Shown one piece after another: positions 1 to 13,901 of a stretch of 64,000 nt of DNA. The notes under the pieces were generated by a model. The model saw only the letters and a program-made list of their open reading frames with translations, had not been told where the DNA came from and ran no database searches. Numbering within the stretch: position 1 is the stretch's first letter; every line of letters begins with the position of its first letter. The DNA comes from Auanema rhodensis (taxonomy: Eukaryota > Nematoda > Chromadorea > Rhabditida > Rhabditidae). Location of the stretch: NCBI GenBank assembly GCA_964057225.1, contig OZ059894.1, forward strand, positions 9,372,131-9,436,130. Reading direction: 5' to 3'. The position numbers and the translations under genes were made by a program.

Positions 1-676
1 AACAAGGAGATCGATTCTGGTACTTTTCTTATAATTTTTTATAATACGGAAGTATTTTTTAATTTGAAAATTATCTTCAAAACAATACTTTAGGTATGAA
101 AATGCTGGTGTGTTCACTACAGAGCAACTTAATGAACTCAGAAAAACAACTTTATCCAAAGTTCTATGTAATAATGGAGATGAGATAGATCGAGTACAAG
201 TATGTTTGCTTAAACTGATAAGAAGTTCAACTCAATTTCATTTCATTCAGACAAATGCTTTTGTTTATCCTGGTTCAAATTTATCTAATTATGGTCACTG
301 TAGTGCGTTACCAGATATCAATCTAGAGATGTGGAGAACGAGGCCTGATGAACAACAGTGTTCTCATAACAAAAACAATATTTTGAGGTAGATTCATTGT
401 TATTTACTGAGAAGAGTTTTATGGAAATTCTCTTCAATTTTATGTGAAAAAGATAAATTTAAGCCGCAAGAAGAGAGCATCTAAAGAATGTATTCACGAA
501 GGCAGTGTTGTATTCCATGGAGAGACGGTTATAGATGAAGCCTGCTTCCGTTGGAGATGCTTCGTATGTTCTTCTTGATTACCTCTCATCGTTTCAAATT
601 TCCAAGTTTGAATTTTCAGAATGGACGAGTAACAGGTGAAGGCCAAGAAGCTGGTTGTATCACGAAGAGATTTTAG
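1..676 (+). CDS. Animal haem peroxidase with VWC-like C-terminus (3' part only)
   Basis: This is the C-terminal part of an animal-type (peroxidasin/MLT-7-like) haem peroxidase, a secreted or extracellular-matrix enzyme that uses hydrogen peroxide; in nematodes relatives crosslink cuticle or basement membrane. The window opens inside the gene. Exons: 1-19, 94-199, 251 to about 387, about 476-563 and 620-676 (stop TAG 674-676). Joining 1-19 to 94 gives GDRFWYENAGVFT, the conserved motif near the end of the peroxidase domain, followed by LCNNGDEIDRVQ and the closing LPDINLEMW. Without a further splice the protein would stop at 389-391. A donor at about 388 and an acceptor near 475 keep the frame and add a Cys-rich segment (KECIHEG, EACFRWRCF, then GCITKRF) that resembles the von Willebrand C module at the end of peroxidasins. 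The peroxidase assignment is firm; the last two exons are inferred. An AATAAA signal lies near 785. Confidence 0.85.
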
Positions 677-1126
677 AGAGAAAGTTTTTATTTATTTATT
701 GAACGTTAATTGTTTTTCCTCATGACATATTGTTTACTTTTTGTTGATTTTTTTTGCTTTTGTTTCAAGATTAGGAATTGAGAAATAAAAATAAATAACG
801 AATAAAATCTTTCATGAAACCCGTTAAAAGGGACATTTTACATACATGACGGCTACACGTAAATGAAGTTCTAGATAAATCACAGGAGACTAGAATTGAT
901 GATATGTTATATTGTTGTTTTGATAAATAATAATTTACAAAAATGAAAACTTGAGTAAGAATATAGGAGATAGATGAAGTGTGTGTGTGTGTGTGTGTAC
1001 GTGTGTGTGAGAGAGAGAGCAGAAATAGGGCAGAAAGATGAAGATAGAGAGATCAACTACGATTGTAGGAGATTCCAAGGTGCTAATGATAGAATTTTCA
1101 ATGAGCTTCTAGAAAATTAGTGTCGG

Positions 1127-1169
<43 letters not shown>

Positions 1170-1402
1170 AGGAAATAGGATCATAGCTTATCGATGAAAA
1201 AAAACATTTTCTCTGAGGAAATTCAGTAGATAGTACTGGTTTCGAATTGGATTATATTCATCCGACGCTGTGGACTGTCTTGAATATGTGATTGTTCTAT
1301 TCGATGTATGACACTGGTCATGTAACGTCGTAAAGTAGTTAAAGGATTTCGAGAATAACTTTCAGTTCTCTGAAATAGGAACATGTATTATAAGCTTAAT
1401 TC
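677..1402. other. Convergent 3' intergenic region with microsatellites
   Basis: This stretch lies between the stop codons of the peroxidase (+) and the DMSR receptor (-). It carries AATAAA-like signals near 785-800, a (GT)n tract at about 980-1009 running into (GA)n, and a longer (GA)n run at 1131-1164. I see no coding exon. Confidence 0.6.
1131..1164. repeat. (GA)n microsatellite
   Basis: A nearly perfect AG dinucleotide run of about 34 bases, read directly. A GT/GA compound tract lies about 120 bases upstream at 980-1020. Confidence 0.9.
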
Positions 1403-3564
1403 TTAGATAAAACTTACTTTATTAGCTGGAATAGGTAATCTGATTTCATGAATTTCTAAACTACTCCGTCCATCATATTGTTCCTTATAACGAACATCAT
1501 AACTTGTACGAGAAGCAGAGCGTGTAGGAACATCTGCAACGTTTTTGTTAAAATTTTTATGAAAATAGATTTTAATTAACTAACCAACAGATAGAAGATT
1601 TCCTGAATACATCTTTTCACGTGATGAACTACGGATAAGCATTGAAGTTGCCGACACTCGATGTGTACTTGATGTAAGAGCCATCTGGAAATTCTAAATG
1701 ATAAATAAAAATAATGTTAGATCAAGGTTCAGTTACTATAAGCTTGGAACTTATTTTGATGAGTTGTTATTGAAAAGAATAATAAGTGGAATTACCTGTT
1801 CCGTCTTAGTAACATCAGTATAGCCGGATGGCTTTTGTCTCGATACTTCAATATCAAATACTCCAGGAAATTGGTGAACATACTTTCTGCAAATAAGAAG
1901 TAATTAAGATATTTTTAATTTAGCGGATAGATACCTGTATATGCTTTCAGGTAATAGACTGAAGAATAGCTGTAAGAAGACACATCTGAATTTACGGCTC
2001 ATAGCACAATAGATAATGAAGTTAACTGCTGAATTAAGTAATGAAAGAAGATCCATAATATCTCCCAATGGTTGATAGATCTGAAAAAAATGTTCATTTT
2101 TCACTGAAATTTAATAAAATTCTTACTCTATTGTAGAAGGTAGCTTTAGAAAAGATTGCATTTCCTACATGCAAAATACCCTGAGGCAATTCAGTTAGGA
2201 GAAATATGGAAAGTACTGCAACAAGCATTGGTGTTGTATGATCACTGGGCATACGTTTCTTATTCATAACCTATAAATACATAGATATTATGTTTATGAA
2301 GATGAAGATGAAAGTGAAAATTAAAAAATCTATTAGGAAATTTAAATTTTTTTCGCCGGAAATTCAATGAAAACATACTTGAGCTAAGCTCTTTCGTCGA
2401 GTTGATACGTCACGAATAATTTTGAGCAGAGCCACAATGGAAAACGTTAATAAGACACACGGAACAACTTTGAAAAGTATGCCATTAGTCCAGAAAGCAG
2501 CCTGAGCAATATTGTTTTGTCTATCATAGATCTAAGTTGAAAACAACCTTAAGAAGACCACAATCTTGATCTGATGCTTTAACCTGATACATGAAGTCTG
2601 ATGGCGTAGTGTTGGCTGAGTATTTGACCATACGCTCATCTTCCTCATCACAATAACCTTCAGCTGAGTGTTCAACTATCTAAAAACACAAGCAACCTAT
2701 AGACATAACATTGCCTTCATGAACATACTTCAAACGTTAAAAAATTGGGAATATTGGCTAACATTACAATACATAAAGTTATTAATGCCAAAATAAAAGT
2801 TGATTTAGTTGTAACCATATCCGTAGGTCCGCTAGTAGCTCGTTTGATCGTATAAACACGAATTTGAGCCAATAAGACCTGAAAATAGGATGAGGACATA
2901 AGGAGCAAAAAACGGTGAACAGAAGACATATTTGAATGTTCTTATAAAAAAAAACTAATTAGATCAGTTTGTCTTTAACAAAATGTTGAAAAAAACATAC
3001 TGTAAGCCAAATGCTTGTGGCGTGAAATATGACAGTAGTTTGTGAATGTAGAAATAGAAAATATGCCCAACCACGGCTAAAGTCATTAAAATCACATCTG
3101 AAATGAATTTGAGATGATGCAAACGAATATGCTGCAAGATATGATAATACCTCTGAGTTGCTGCTATCATGAAATGATAGACAAAGATTAGAACAGATGA
3201 CATAACTAAGATATCACATACAGCTACGGCACATAACAAGCAGTTGATGGGAGATTGCATAGTTGGTCGAGTTAATACAATGACCGTTACGATATTCATC
3301 AAAGTACCTGAAATGCTTTGAGATTACAAAATTAAATTTCGACGACTATTCTTCAGTTTATTTCGTGATGCAATTGAATTTTCTGTTGTTCATGTTGATG
3401 AAAAACATAGAAAAGTTATCGTCTTCATTCTATTTACCTGCTATACATAGTGCTACAACCACATATGGCTGGACATTGGAGTAGAGCTCATTGAGAGATG
3501 AGACGGACTGGGCAAGCCATATAGCTCCCGTAAGGTTAACGGTGCCCATCTCACAAGCAGACAT
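1403..3564 (-). CDS. dmsr: DMSR-type neuropeptide GPCR (myosuppressin/FMRFamide-like receptor)
   Basis: This is a rhodopsin-class seven-transmembrane receptor of the nematode DMSR group, expected at the neuronal plasma membrane and to bind RFamide peptides. Eleven exons join in phase from the ATG at 3564: 3438-3564, 3151-3307, 3001-3097, 2729-2878, 2584-2679, 2379-2531, 2127-2270, 1935-2080, 1796-1886, 1585-1684 and 1403-1533, giving about 463 residues. TM1 contains NIVTVIVLTRPTM. TM2 has CAVAVCDILVM. TM3 reads GWAYFLFLHSQTTVIFH and then SIWLTV, the DMSR pattern. TM6 has LLTELPQGI, and TM7 has LNSAVNFIIYCAMSRKFR, a variant of NPxxY typical of this group. The tail is Ser/Thr/Arg-rich. The first exon follows a cag acceptor at about 3578, so an upstream exon or a trans-splice is possible. 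The ligand cannot be told from sequence. Confidence 0.88.
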
Positions 3565-6500
3565 CCCATCCGTTCTTCTGCAAAATTCAAGATAAATAGC
3601 ATTTAATTTGAAAAAAAAAGTATTTATATAAGAGATAATAAAATAAAATTTTATTTATTAGTAATAGTTAATAATAATAATAAATTATTATAATAAATAA
3701 TGATAAAAGTAATGAAATATAGGCTTTTAGTAACAGAATTAACTAAATGGAAAAAGTAAAAAACGATAAATTCTGATCTAGAATTTATGATCGTAGAATG
3801 CAACCGCATTTCATGAGAGATTCATGCCGAATGATTCATTCACGTCAAGAGTACGTGAGTCAGATGCATCTACTTTATATTCTAATGAGGTGGGCCACAC
3901 AACGGCAACCACACCAGAACATTCACGACATGCAGTAACATAAGTAATAATCCTAGTTGTAGCATATGAAATATGTATGGAACAATAAACAAAATTTTAT
4001 ATAAATCAAGATTCGATGAACGAGCTTTAAACTGTTATTCTAATGTCGGGTCGAAAAAGATTTTTAAGCAGACAGGAAGGAAAACGAAGTAGAGTGTGAG
4101 AAACATTAAGTACAAGTGAGAGAAAAGAGAAAACGAAAGGTGATTTCAAAGATTATTCACATACAATTTTGATGTAAGACCACGTCAAAAGATCAACTGA
4201 CATTTTCAGAAGTGATAGTTCATGAATTTGACCGGAAAATTCGAAGAAAAAGGGAATGTTTCATTAAAGTCGGCTTAAAAAACTTAGAAAACGAGAGAAT
4301 AAAGTAATGTGTCCGTTCGGATAGAGAGTCCAAAAAAATGTTTCTGTTCAAAGAGCTAATATAGAAGAGACATAGAAAATATGTGGTGAGGGTGTTGAAC
4401 AATGTTCTGAGAAATTTGCGTTGGTTGGAAGAAATGGAAGTCAATTTAGGATTTGTACCTCGAAAAGGACGTTGGAAAAGACATAAAATAAAAATTATTA
4501 TCGTTGTCAATCTTTGATCAAAGAGTTCTCGTTCATGTTGATATACATACATACATATAAGTAAGTATGTAGATACTATGCGTTAGTAAAGTGTATTTCG
4601 GCTCAATAGCATAGTAAAAGCCAAATTTTTGGGAGGTGGGTCGTTGTAGGGAGGTTGGAGCAGCAGATTGGTGGAGTGGATGAAAATGGTTGTAGCTCAG
4701 CAATTTCAGGTCAGAAAAACAATAGGAAAACAACATTATCCATGATTTTCGCATAGATAAATGAAGAAAATATCGACATATTCTTAACGCATTTCTCAGT
4801 GAAATTGAAATAAATATGTGACCTGAGGCAAGCGGAAGCCGTTTTGCGAACCGAATGATTCGTCACTCTTCTGAACATGAATGAAAGAACTAAGGAAGCT
4901 TATTACTGATTCATGAGAGCAACGTGTCGATAGCCTGGGCAGCATGGATTGATGTAAGCCAAATATAGATTTCAATGTTCACCACAAATTATTTGTGGCT
5001 GTCGGAATATCTAGTTACCTCTGCCTTAACACATCAGCACGAGAATAGACACATGAATATACTTGCATCTATCAATATGGTTCATTGAAAAGTGTGAAAA
5101 TACTTCATTCCGGGTATGTTTCAAGCATTGAAGCCTTTTTTCCAAATTTTCTTCCAACAAGCTCGTTAAAGAAGCTGAACACACCGGATATAGGATAACA
5201 GCTGTAATCTATATTGGTATTTCCAGCAGTTTACGAATAAAAACAGCAGAAATGAGTGGAAATTGAGCATAAAGAGATGAGAGACAGACGGAAAGTTTTC
5301 AAAGTTTGAAGTTGTACTGAACGTTGTGTGAACTTCGTCAACAATAAAGCAGGAACAACTGAAATGGAAAAAGCAGAAGCTCGAATCCCATGAACACAAA
5401 CAATTTTGAAATTGAAATGATAATGTTGAGGTCAACCAAAAACGAACTCGCTGCTCTTAAAGGGCTTTTAAGCTTTAATTTATACCAGATTCAACGCGAA
5501 CAATTCAAAGCTTAAAAATCATCGAAATCGTTCATAATATAAACTGGATAACGTGAGAAAACCAGAGTAACAAGAAAAAACATGAAAGTTCATGTTCTCA
5601 TTTTTTTTATGAAAAATGTTTTCACCATTTTTCAATCGTATTTTGTTTCTTAATTTTGTTAAGAAATAGAGGGGGGAAACGAAAAAATATGCAATGTTCT
5701 CAGTAGTAGGCTGAATGAACGAATTGCTGAACCGTCGACGACACTTATTCACGAGAGATCCCAAGCATTTTATGGAAATAAGATAATCGTATGATGAAGC
5801 TTATTGAGTCTTAAGCTAATTTTACGGTCGGCTTAGCGGATATAACTGCCAGTTTTATCAAGAAAATGACTGAAAAAAGGAAATTATAAGAAGGAACACT
5901 GAAAAAAAATAAAATTTTTAAAAAATAGCTGGGGAAAAATGAAAAACGAAATAATATTAAAGATTTTGTGGACATTATTGAATCGAAGAAGTAAAAAATG
6001 AAGACAAGGTCATTTAGGAACGAATATTAGAATTGGAGAGAGAGCTAGAATGAAAGAGAGATAGCAAGAGAGAAGAGAAAGAAACAGAACGTGAGAAGAG
6101 CCGGAGTTAAGGAGAGAGATTAAAACAACCGTTCGACACGTCAATTTCGAAGAAAATAGTTATAGTCTAATGACGCTCGACACGTGGATGAGCTGACGTA
6201 TGAGCTGACGATAGAAATATTCTAATTGTCTTGCTCCAAGCAACAACTTGGAAAAAGAAAGGAGATAACATTGAAATTAGCATCAAAATATTTTTAAAAA
6301 GCTAAAGATGTATAAGTCAGATTGGGTTGAAGCAAATGTAATGCACTATAGGCTTCATCAGATCGACAACTCAAAAATGTCTCAATAATATGCAAAAGAT
6401 ATATGAACGTATAGACACATCAATAGAATAGATACAGAGCTAATTGAAATAAAACTGATACATTACGTCAAAATAATCAGTTTGAATGAGATAGAAGAAG

Positions 6501-9500
6501 CAAACGACAATTTGGTTAAACCTATGAAAAGGGTTCAGATTTTGAATTAAACAAGCTATTAGTGCGTGGTGCTTCAAATAATTTGGCTCATCCTCATATA
6601 CTCACAGTTCGTTCTCGTATTTCTCTCTGCCTCTCTCTATCTCTCTATAGTTGTCTCTTATTCTCTTTCTATACATATCCTTCCTCTCAATCATTCTCTG
6701 TTTTGTGGAGTATTCTCATTACAAGCTTTCTCGGCCCTTCATAGCCAGATGATGTTCTTGTGAAGTTCCAACAATTGAATAATGCGATGGCCATTTAGAG
6801 CCAATAAGAACAATCACATAGTAATGTTCCGGACTGAATATGCAGTTAGTAGACAACAATATAGTTAAGATTATAAACAAATCATTAATTGATTATCACC
6901 ATTAGATTGTTATGAAACGAAAATCAAAATAATCTGTTGAAAATAGAAGATATGATAGGGCTTTGTGATGAGAGAACGGATCACCTGGAGTGTTGGACAA
7001 GCTGAATGTTTCAGGATTGATATCTAATCCGTCCTTCCACAACTGTCACTCCAAGAAGAGAGTCACAAAGAAACGATGGATGACATGATTGTTCGTAAAT
7101 AACAAAACGAGAACTTTAAAGTTTTGAACTATGAAAGAGTGACAGATGAAAAGATTGAATGAACAAGCTGATTTGAGTTGCTTTTACAACTTGCAAATGG
7201 GAAGAGCGAGTAAGATCAGAAATGGTGATGGTACTTACTCGTATAGCTTGCACTTGACTGCAAGAAATCCAGAGGGAGCTGTTTTCTTACTGAAAAGAAT
7301 TTCAATAGTTTCTGCCGGTTCTTACCCAGTTTTTCAGAAAAACCGAGTAGTTGAGTTCAAAAAAAAGGAAAATAGAGTCAGATAAGCTGAATAAATGAAA
7401 GACGACAACGAGAGCAAGGGAGCGAAAGAAGAAGTAAACGAATGAAGTAGTAGAGATACAAATCGTAACGAAACTGCCAAAAGCCTTTTTCTAGTATCTT
7501 TGCGAAAATCGACTCAGGATAATAGAACTCCAAACGGATACTACAAGGTCGTGCATGTTTTTCCGGAACCAATTTTCTGAATAAAACAAGAGGAGATGAG
7601 TGTGAAAAAGGCTTTCTTCAGTTTTACAGTTAAGTTAACATTGTTTAACTAAAGTTTTTGCTGTCAAGCTCTTTTTTCTTCTTCTTCTTCTTCTTCTCTC
7701 CTTCTTCTCAAAACAGCTAAGCTATTGGACGAAGGATATATCCGTGATGGCTGGATCAACAAACGAGTGTCAAGGAAATGATATGTAATATACTGAAATG
7801 AGCATCAATCTAATAAAAATTGAGAAAAAAATTCATCGAAGAAGTATTAATTTGATAAATCTGTATTATAGAAAAGATAATAGAATATTGAGAACTTTTA
7901 TCTCAAATCCTGAGAGTAATTATGAGATAAATAGAGAAGGAGAGAAAGAGAGAGAGAAACATAGGGAGAGAGAGAGAGATGAAGAAGCATAGCTAGTTTT
8001 GCATGATTTTGTAGTTTACAGCCAAAAATCAATTACATTTTGAAAACAAGTAAGGATTTGAGGTTGACGAAGATGTAGGATGATGAGAAATAAATTATTC
8101 TATATCTTCCTCATCATATTAGATTACTAGACAATCCAAAGATAGACCATGATGACAAGGACTACGTTTCTTCATCTTCCTCATTATCAGCTATTTCTTG
8201 CTCAAGCTAGCTAAACACAACTTTGCTTCTTGAGCTCAGTCAACTGGAATAACCGAGCTGGACTTTTTCGGTAGTTCACTTTCAGCTTAAGTAGTATAGA
8301 TTTGTCTTGGATCATCTGAAGCAGATTTGAATTTATTCGCAGCGTCGGACCGAATGATTGAATTCATGACTACGAATTTCAGGCAGGAAATCATCCAGTT
8401 GATGTGTGACTGAAGTTCCAACTGAAGACAACGAGTATAGTCAAATGACTGATTTGTCTCCGCTATGGTCGAAGAACGCATCCCATTGAATTCTGGACAT
8501 ATAATTAGCCAGCTCAGTGTTGCCATCGACGTCGTCGTCGCCGTCGTAGATGGAAGAAGCAGAGAGATTTCTTCTTTTTGTCTTTTTATTGGAACATCTA
8601 CAACACAAATAGACACACGTTTTGTGTAGTAGAGAGACTGCTCATAGAAGCATGATAACCACATGAGATGGTGATCGACTAGGATTTCAGCTTACTCCTT
8701 CCAACCCCCCCCCCTCCATCTCCTTTCCCTGTCCGCCTGCTTCTCATCTATCAACATCACAACAAGTACGGGAATATATTGCTATTTATTGTGTTTAAAA
8801 AGAGAATACGTTATTCTGAATATGTCAGAGTTAATATTCCGTAAAAACAGAACAAATTATTTGAAAATAAAAGATAAAAATAAGCTCTTCTCTCTATGTA
8901 TATTGTATGAATGTATATGTAGATGTTACTCTTCCTTGACGTTCTCCTTATTAGTATTAATCATAAATAATGAAATTTAGAAAAGTAGCAAAGAAAACCT
9001 AGAGACTATGCAAGTTCAGCTTCATGAAGCTTAGGTAACATCTTCATTTTAGTTTTTTTTTTCTTTGATTGAGAAAGTGAGTACCTCGAGAAATTCAAAA
9101 TTGAGAAAACGTACGAGTTCATACTCAAACGATCATATTTTCGTTTTTTCTTAGTTTATTCATCTCGACACTCAAAGCTCAATCAATTAGTGCTTAAGCT
9201 GATAAGGAAATTAGCATGTCAAGTCAACAACTTGAAATTTTTTGAAGAAAATTTGAGACGTTTGTGCAAGATGGATATTCTCTAATTAAGATGAGAGATT
9301 TAAAGTTACGTATTTGAGCATAAGTTAGATGTTATGATATTTCATTTACAATTATATAAAACTTAAAAATAGAAAAATCAATAGAAGATGCAACTAACTA
9401 TATGATATAGGTTAGAGGTCTTGCTAACTGGTTATATGACAGAATTCTAACATGATCTTTAATATGGAAGACATTGAAAGTGATTGGAAACAAGTTAGAT

Positions 9501-11771
9501 TAGAGAGAGCATGGGGATGGGAGATGAGAAAGTAAAAGTGACTCGAAAATAGTGAGCAATGTAGATAGACAGATAGAGAGAGAAAGAAAGAGAGAAAGAT
9601 GCAGAAGGCGGGAGGAAAATAATAAGAACGGAAAATGAAGACAGGAGGAGCAGGAGGGGAGACAGGAGAGGATGTACATGTTGTAGAGCTATGAAGTATC
9701 ACTGCCTAGGATACGGCAAGGGATAGAAATTTGAATGAGCTCTGAACTTCATTGACTTACTACATCTTCTTCAGAATGCTGTATTCGAAAAACAGATGAC
9801 GTCAAACTCAATATTACTGAATAAGAAGATGACATCGAGGCATGAAGTAGATGTCGTCGAGGATGATGAAGAAGTTGATGAAGGCTCTCACTACATCCCA
9901 AGGCTCATTCTTTGTCTCATCTCTCTTCCCTTTCTCTCTCTCTCTTTTTCTGTCTCTTTTACTTACTTTTCTCATATGATAGAACGGATAAACGTTCAAT
10001 TTAAGTTCAGCCATCTCAAAATTAATTTGAAGAATAGTATGATAGTTGAAGTTCCATTTCAGAAAAATGAGTACAACTTAATCATTTTGAGAAAAATTTA
10101 TAAAAAGAAAAATAGAAAAATGGAAATAAGACACTTTTTCTTATTTCTTATTCTTTTCCCTTAAAGATCTATCGCTCTATTTTCATAATTGGATGCTAAA
10201 ATTGGAAAAATCCGTCGAAAGGACTGAAATATCCTGTAAACTACCGAAAGTAAAGCAATAAATTTTACCGAAATGAGTATTTTCTTTCCTAAATTAAAGA
10301 GAGAAAAAGTTGTTTTGAATGTTTAATATTAATAGAAGGCTTGTTTCGAAATTTGTTGAAAAATAGAATTAAAAGATGAGAAAACTGAGAAGCAGGTAGT
10401 TTAACTTGAGTTTCGTCTTTTTTTTTTGTCTTGTAAAGTATCTATAACACAAACTTGAGACACAACTTTCAACATACTCTGTATTTTTTGCTCAAAAAAT
10501 GAAGAAAGACAGATAGAGAAAAAGAATGAGGTTTAGCAACAATAGGCTACGAATAAATTCAAAATATGATTTCCTTTTATCAAAAAATCTTGTTTAAAGT
10601 TGTAGATAAGTTGGTGATTTGAATAGTTCTTCAGCAACATATGTAGTATGAACATGCTTTGTAGGGATATGAATAGTGATATAGCCTATATGGATATATC
10701 CTAAGATTACATGTCAAATAAAGTAAATTTAGTATACGATGCTGAATGAGTCAAGATAAAGAAGCAGCAGAAGAAGTAGCAGAAGAAGAAGAAGAAGAAA
10801 GAGATGAAGAGGAAGGAAAAGTAAAGGAAAAGTAGATGAAAATTAGGATCATGAAAAGAAAAACAGAAGCTGCTGAAGTTCGGGGCGATAATGGCAACTA
10901 TTTTGCGTGTTTCAAAGAAAATTAGTGAATTTTGGAGATAGTCAAGCGAAACTGGAAAGAAAGTAATCCCACACATTTAGTTTTCTAATCGAAAGTCTTT
11001 GTATTAGCCATGTACATGCATGTGTGTATGTATGTGTAGGCAATGTATAGAAGCAGCTGTGCCCAAAAAAAAAGCTTCAACTGTTGTGAGAGTTGAGAGT
11101 AAAAAATGAAGAAAAAAGTTTTTTCCGACTAAGAATCAAGAAGATCCTAAAAACAGAAAGCTTTTTCTTCACAAGCTATTCTTAGGTTAAGCAGAAAATC
11201 CTAAGGCCGGATAAAAAAAAGTTCATAGAAACCATAAGGCGCTGAATAAAGCTGCAGATGGCAAGACAGGATCGTGGGAAACCTTCGAATCATTGACGTC
11301 GATTGTGATATGAAAATGATTCGAAAGTATGAATGAAAGCAGTGTGATTGCGAGAGTAAGAGAGAGGGAGATAGAGAGAAACAGGGAGAAACCAGAGAGG
11401 GAGATTATTCATTCGTCGTCGGAGTTGAGAACGAACATAGTTTGAATGGGAAGAAGAAGTTTGAGGCACATGAAAGCCATCTATAGACAACATCACTGAA
11501 ATTTTGAAAAAAAACTTCTTCAAAGGCAATCTGAACTCACATTACGTTTACGTTTTTAGATTAGAGAGTTAGGAAGAGAGTAAAGAGAACTCATGATTAT
11601 TGTGATATTTCGGTTGTTTTTCTGTTATTTCTCTCACTAACTGAATCAAAATTCAATCTTCAATGTTTCATCAGAACAGTTCATGAAGAGATAATAACAA
11701 CAAACGCATGAATTATACTGACGTCAAATAAATGGAGGCAGAAACGAGCAAGATTTAGATAAAGAGGGAAA

Positions 11772-11772
11772 T

Positions 11773-11831
<59 letters not shown>
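11772..11831. repeat. (GA)n microsatellite, about 60 bases
   Basis: A nearly uninterrupted AG dinucleotide run with one AAAG interruption. It is the longest simple repeat in the left half of the window. Confidence 0.92.
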
Positions 11832-11834
<3 letters not shown>

Positions 11835-12190
11835 GTGTGAAAATGAGAGATAAAGAGTAAGTAGAAGAGAGAATATAAGCAATTGGGGTACGTTGTCAGG
11901 ATTTGTACAAGGTCGTCGATGGATAAGTGGGAGTACGCCCTGAAGCAGTTCTACTAATTCCCTTCCTTAGATGAAGGCAGACAGCTGCAATCCAAGAGTT
12001 TTATGAATACAACATCGAGATATGAGATCTATTGCTCGCAAAGTTCATGACGTTCATGTTTATATAGAATTGTGAATTGTCACATTTTTCTACAATTAGA
12101 TAAAGTTTATTAGATTAAATGAAATGAAAAAACAGAGTGAAAGGCCTATAAAACTGGCTTGAACCGTGTGAGCTCCTTGTTACCTGACTA

Positions 12191-12472
12191 TTACTTAGTC
12201 AATGTTCTAGAAAAACTGAATGATATCGAAAGAACAAAATGTGAAGAACAGTCCTCTTCAGAGTTCAGGGATATGCCAGCCAGAAACTGAGATGTGGTGG
12301 CCTTAAGTCGCAATTGGCACCGCCCCATCAGATGCCTGACGTTGGCTGATGATGACGATGATGATGCAGCAGGCAGCAGGAGGGTATTGGTGCTTGAAAG
12401 CCGAGAATGATTCCTCCTACATCTACAATATTCGGTCAACATACAAACAAATGTCATAATACTGATGACCAC
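12191..12472 (-). other. Unassigned 93-codon open frame in a GC-richer patch
   Basis: An intronless open frame whose middle (about 12280-12430) is visibly richer in G and C than its surroundings and encodes a Ser run, a Cys/Arg segment and a Leu-rich segment. I recognise no domain. A possible acceptor (ttgtag) sits inside it, so it might be an exon of an unseen transcript. It could equally be chance. Not counted as a gene. Confidence 0.15.
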
Positions 12473-13901
12473 ATACTACGATTTTCGTTTCATTTTACTT
12501 TCATTTTTACATGAAAATATCAGATTAATTAGTTGTCCTGTCAGAATTATGATTTCAAACATTTCACTCTTTGGCATATAAATATTGAAAAATGAACAAC
12601 AGCCAACAGGAAAAATTTATAGTTATTTCAGCCTTGTTCGAAGGGAAACCATCATAATATATGCAATATATTCATATAACATGAAAAATAAGAGAAAAAA
12701 AAGAAATTTTTATATGCAAATGACTAATCTTTTCTTTAACTTTCATTGTATACTATCTTTTTTTTTCAAATTTTCGGGCTATTATTGAAGTTTCGTTCGA
12801 CTAAAACAGCAATATAATATGAATTTAACCTGAAATATTCATGAAAACGAGGGAGGGAGGGAGGGGACTTTCTCTTCTGTAGTTACTGTGCAGAGCAGAT
12901 ACTTTTCGTATATTTCCGTAAGTATCAGTTTAAGTTTTTCAATTTCAAGAATTATGTTCAAGAATTTGTGAATTGTTCAGCTTTTAAAACTTTAATTTCT
13001 TTAAACAAATAAAAGAATAAATTGAAAAATGTGTTTGATTGAGGGTGGAGGAAAAACTTTTATTAAGCAATTGTTGGTATGAATGTATTAATAAAGGTTA
13101 GTATTAAGTTATTATTTCATAAAATTTAACAAATAAATAAATTTTAATTAAAGAACTGAAAAAAAGTAGAAAAGTGTGTCATTTAGTGAGAAGATGAGAT
13201 GATGTTTGATACTGACCGCAACCTTTTTCCTTTTTCTAAATTTAAATTATAATTTAGGCGTTTCAAAGCTAACACAGATTGACACCAGAAGAAACACAAA
13301 TATCTTCTTCTTCAATGCTATTTCAGCTAAATTACTTTTCATCAGATGAAAATTATTTCCAGAAAAGACAATTTATTACTTTAGTTGAGTGAGAATCCAA
13401 AGAAGAAGATAACATATTCTCAAAATATTTGCAGAAGCAGCAGCAGCATATCCACTTCCTCCCTCGCATAGTACCTTTTTCCTTTATTTTTCAAATATTA
13501 GCTGTAAAAACCGTTTGAAAACAAAGAAACAAATTTCACGGTGAGCAGCCGTGTGCCTGTGTTTCGTGTCTACAACACAAAATACTTTTTCCTCTTCTAA
13601 TTAGCTTATTTGTTACCTCAGAACTCATATAATTAGTCTCATTTGCTCTATTAACTATTTCCCAAAAACTGATTCTATATCGTTAAACTGAAATGTTGAA
13701 TCGGTTCTGCTTGCGTTAAATAACATGAAAATGATACAGACAAGAATAAATAAAAAATGTTTTTGTTTATAATACTTATGACGGTCTAAGCAGCGAGTCG
13801 GTCCAATAATGTGAGTTGATATATATTCATGTGTGTATATAGGTAGTGAGAGTGCGATTGAGTACGTGTGTGTATGTGTGACTATTCCATCACTTCACGT
13901 T

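Noticed and set aside
4220-4754. Two overlapping minus-strand open frames of 110 and 73 codons
   Set aside because: No domain, no start context, and composition is typical of the purine-skewed block; no coherent splicing to other exons.
8287-8664. 125-codon minus-strand open frame
   Set aside because: Intronless, no recognisable motif, built partly on GAC/GTC trinucleotide runs; unlike the intron-rich genes nearby.
9424-10164. Open frames rich in Ser/Phe/Leu on both strands
   Set aside because: They are translations of GA/CT low-complexity DNA.
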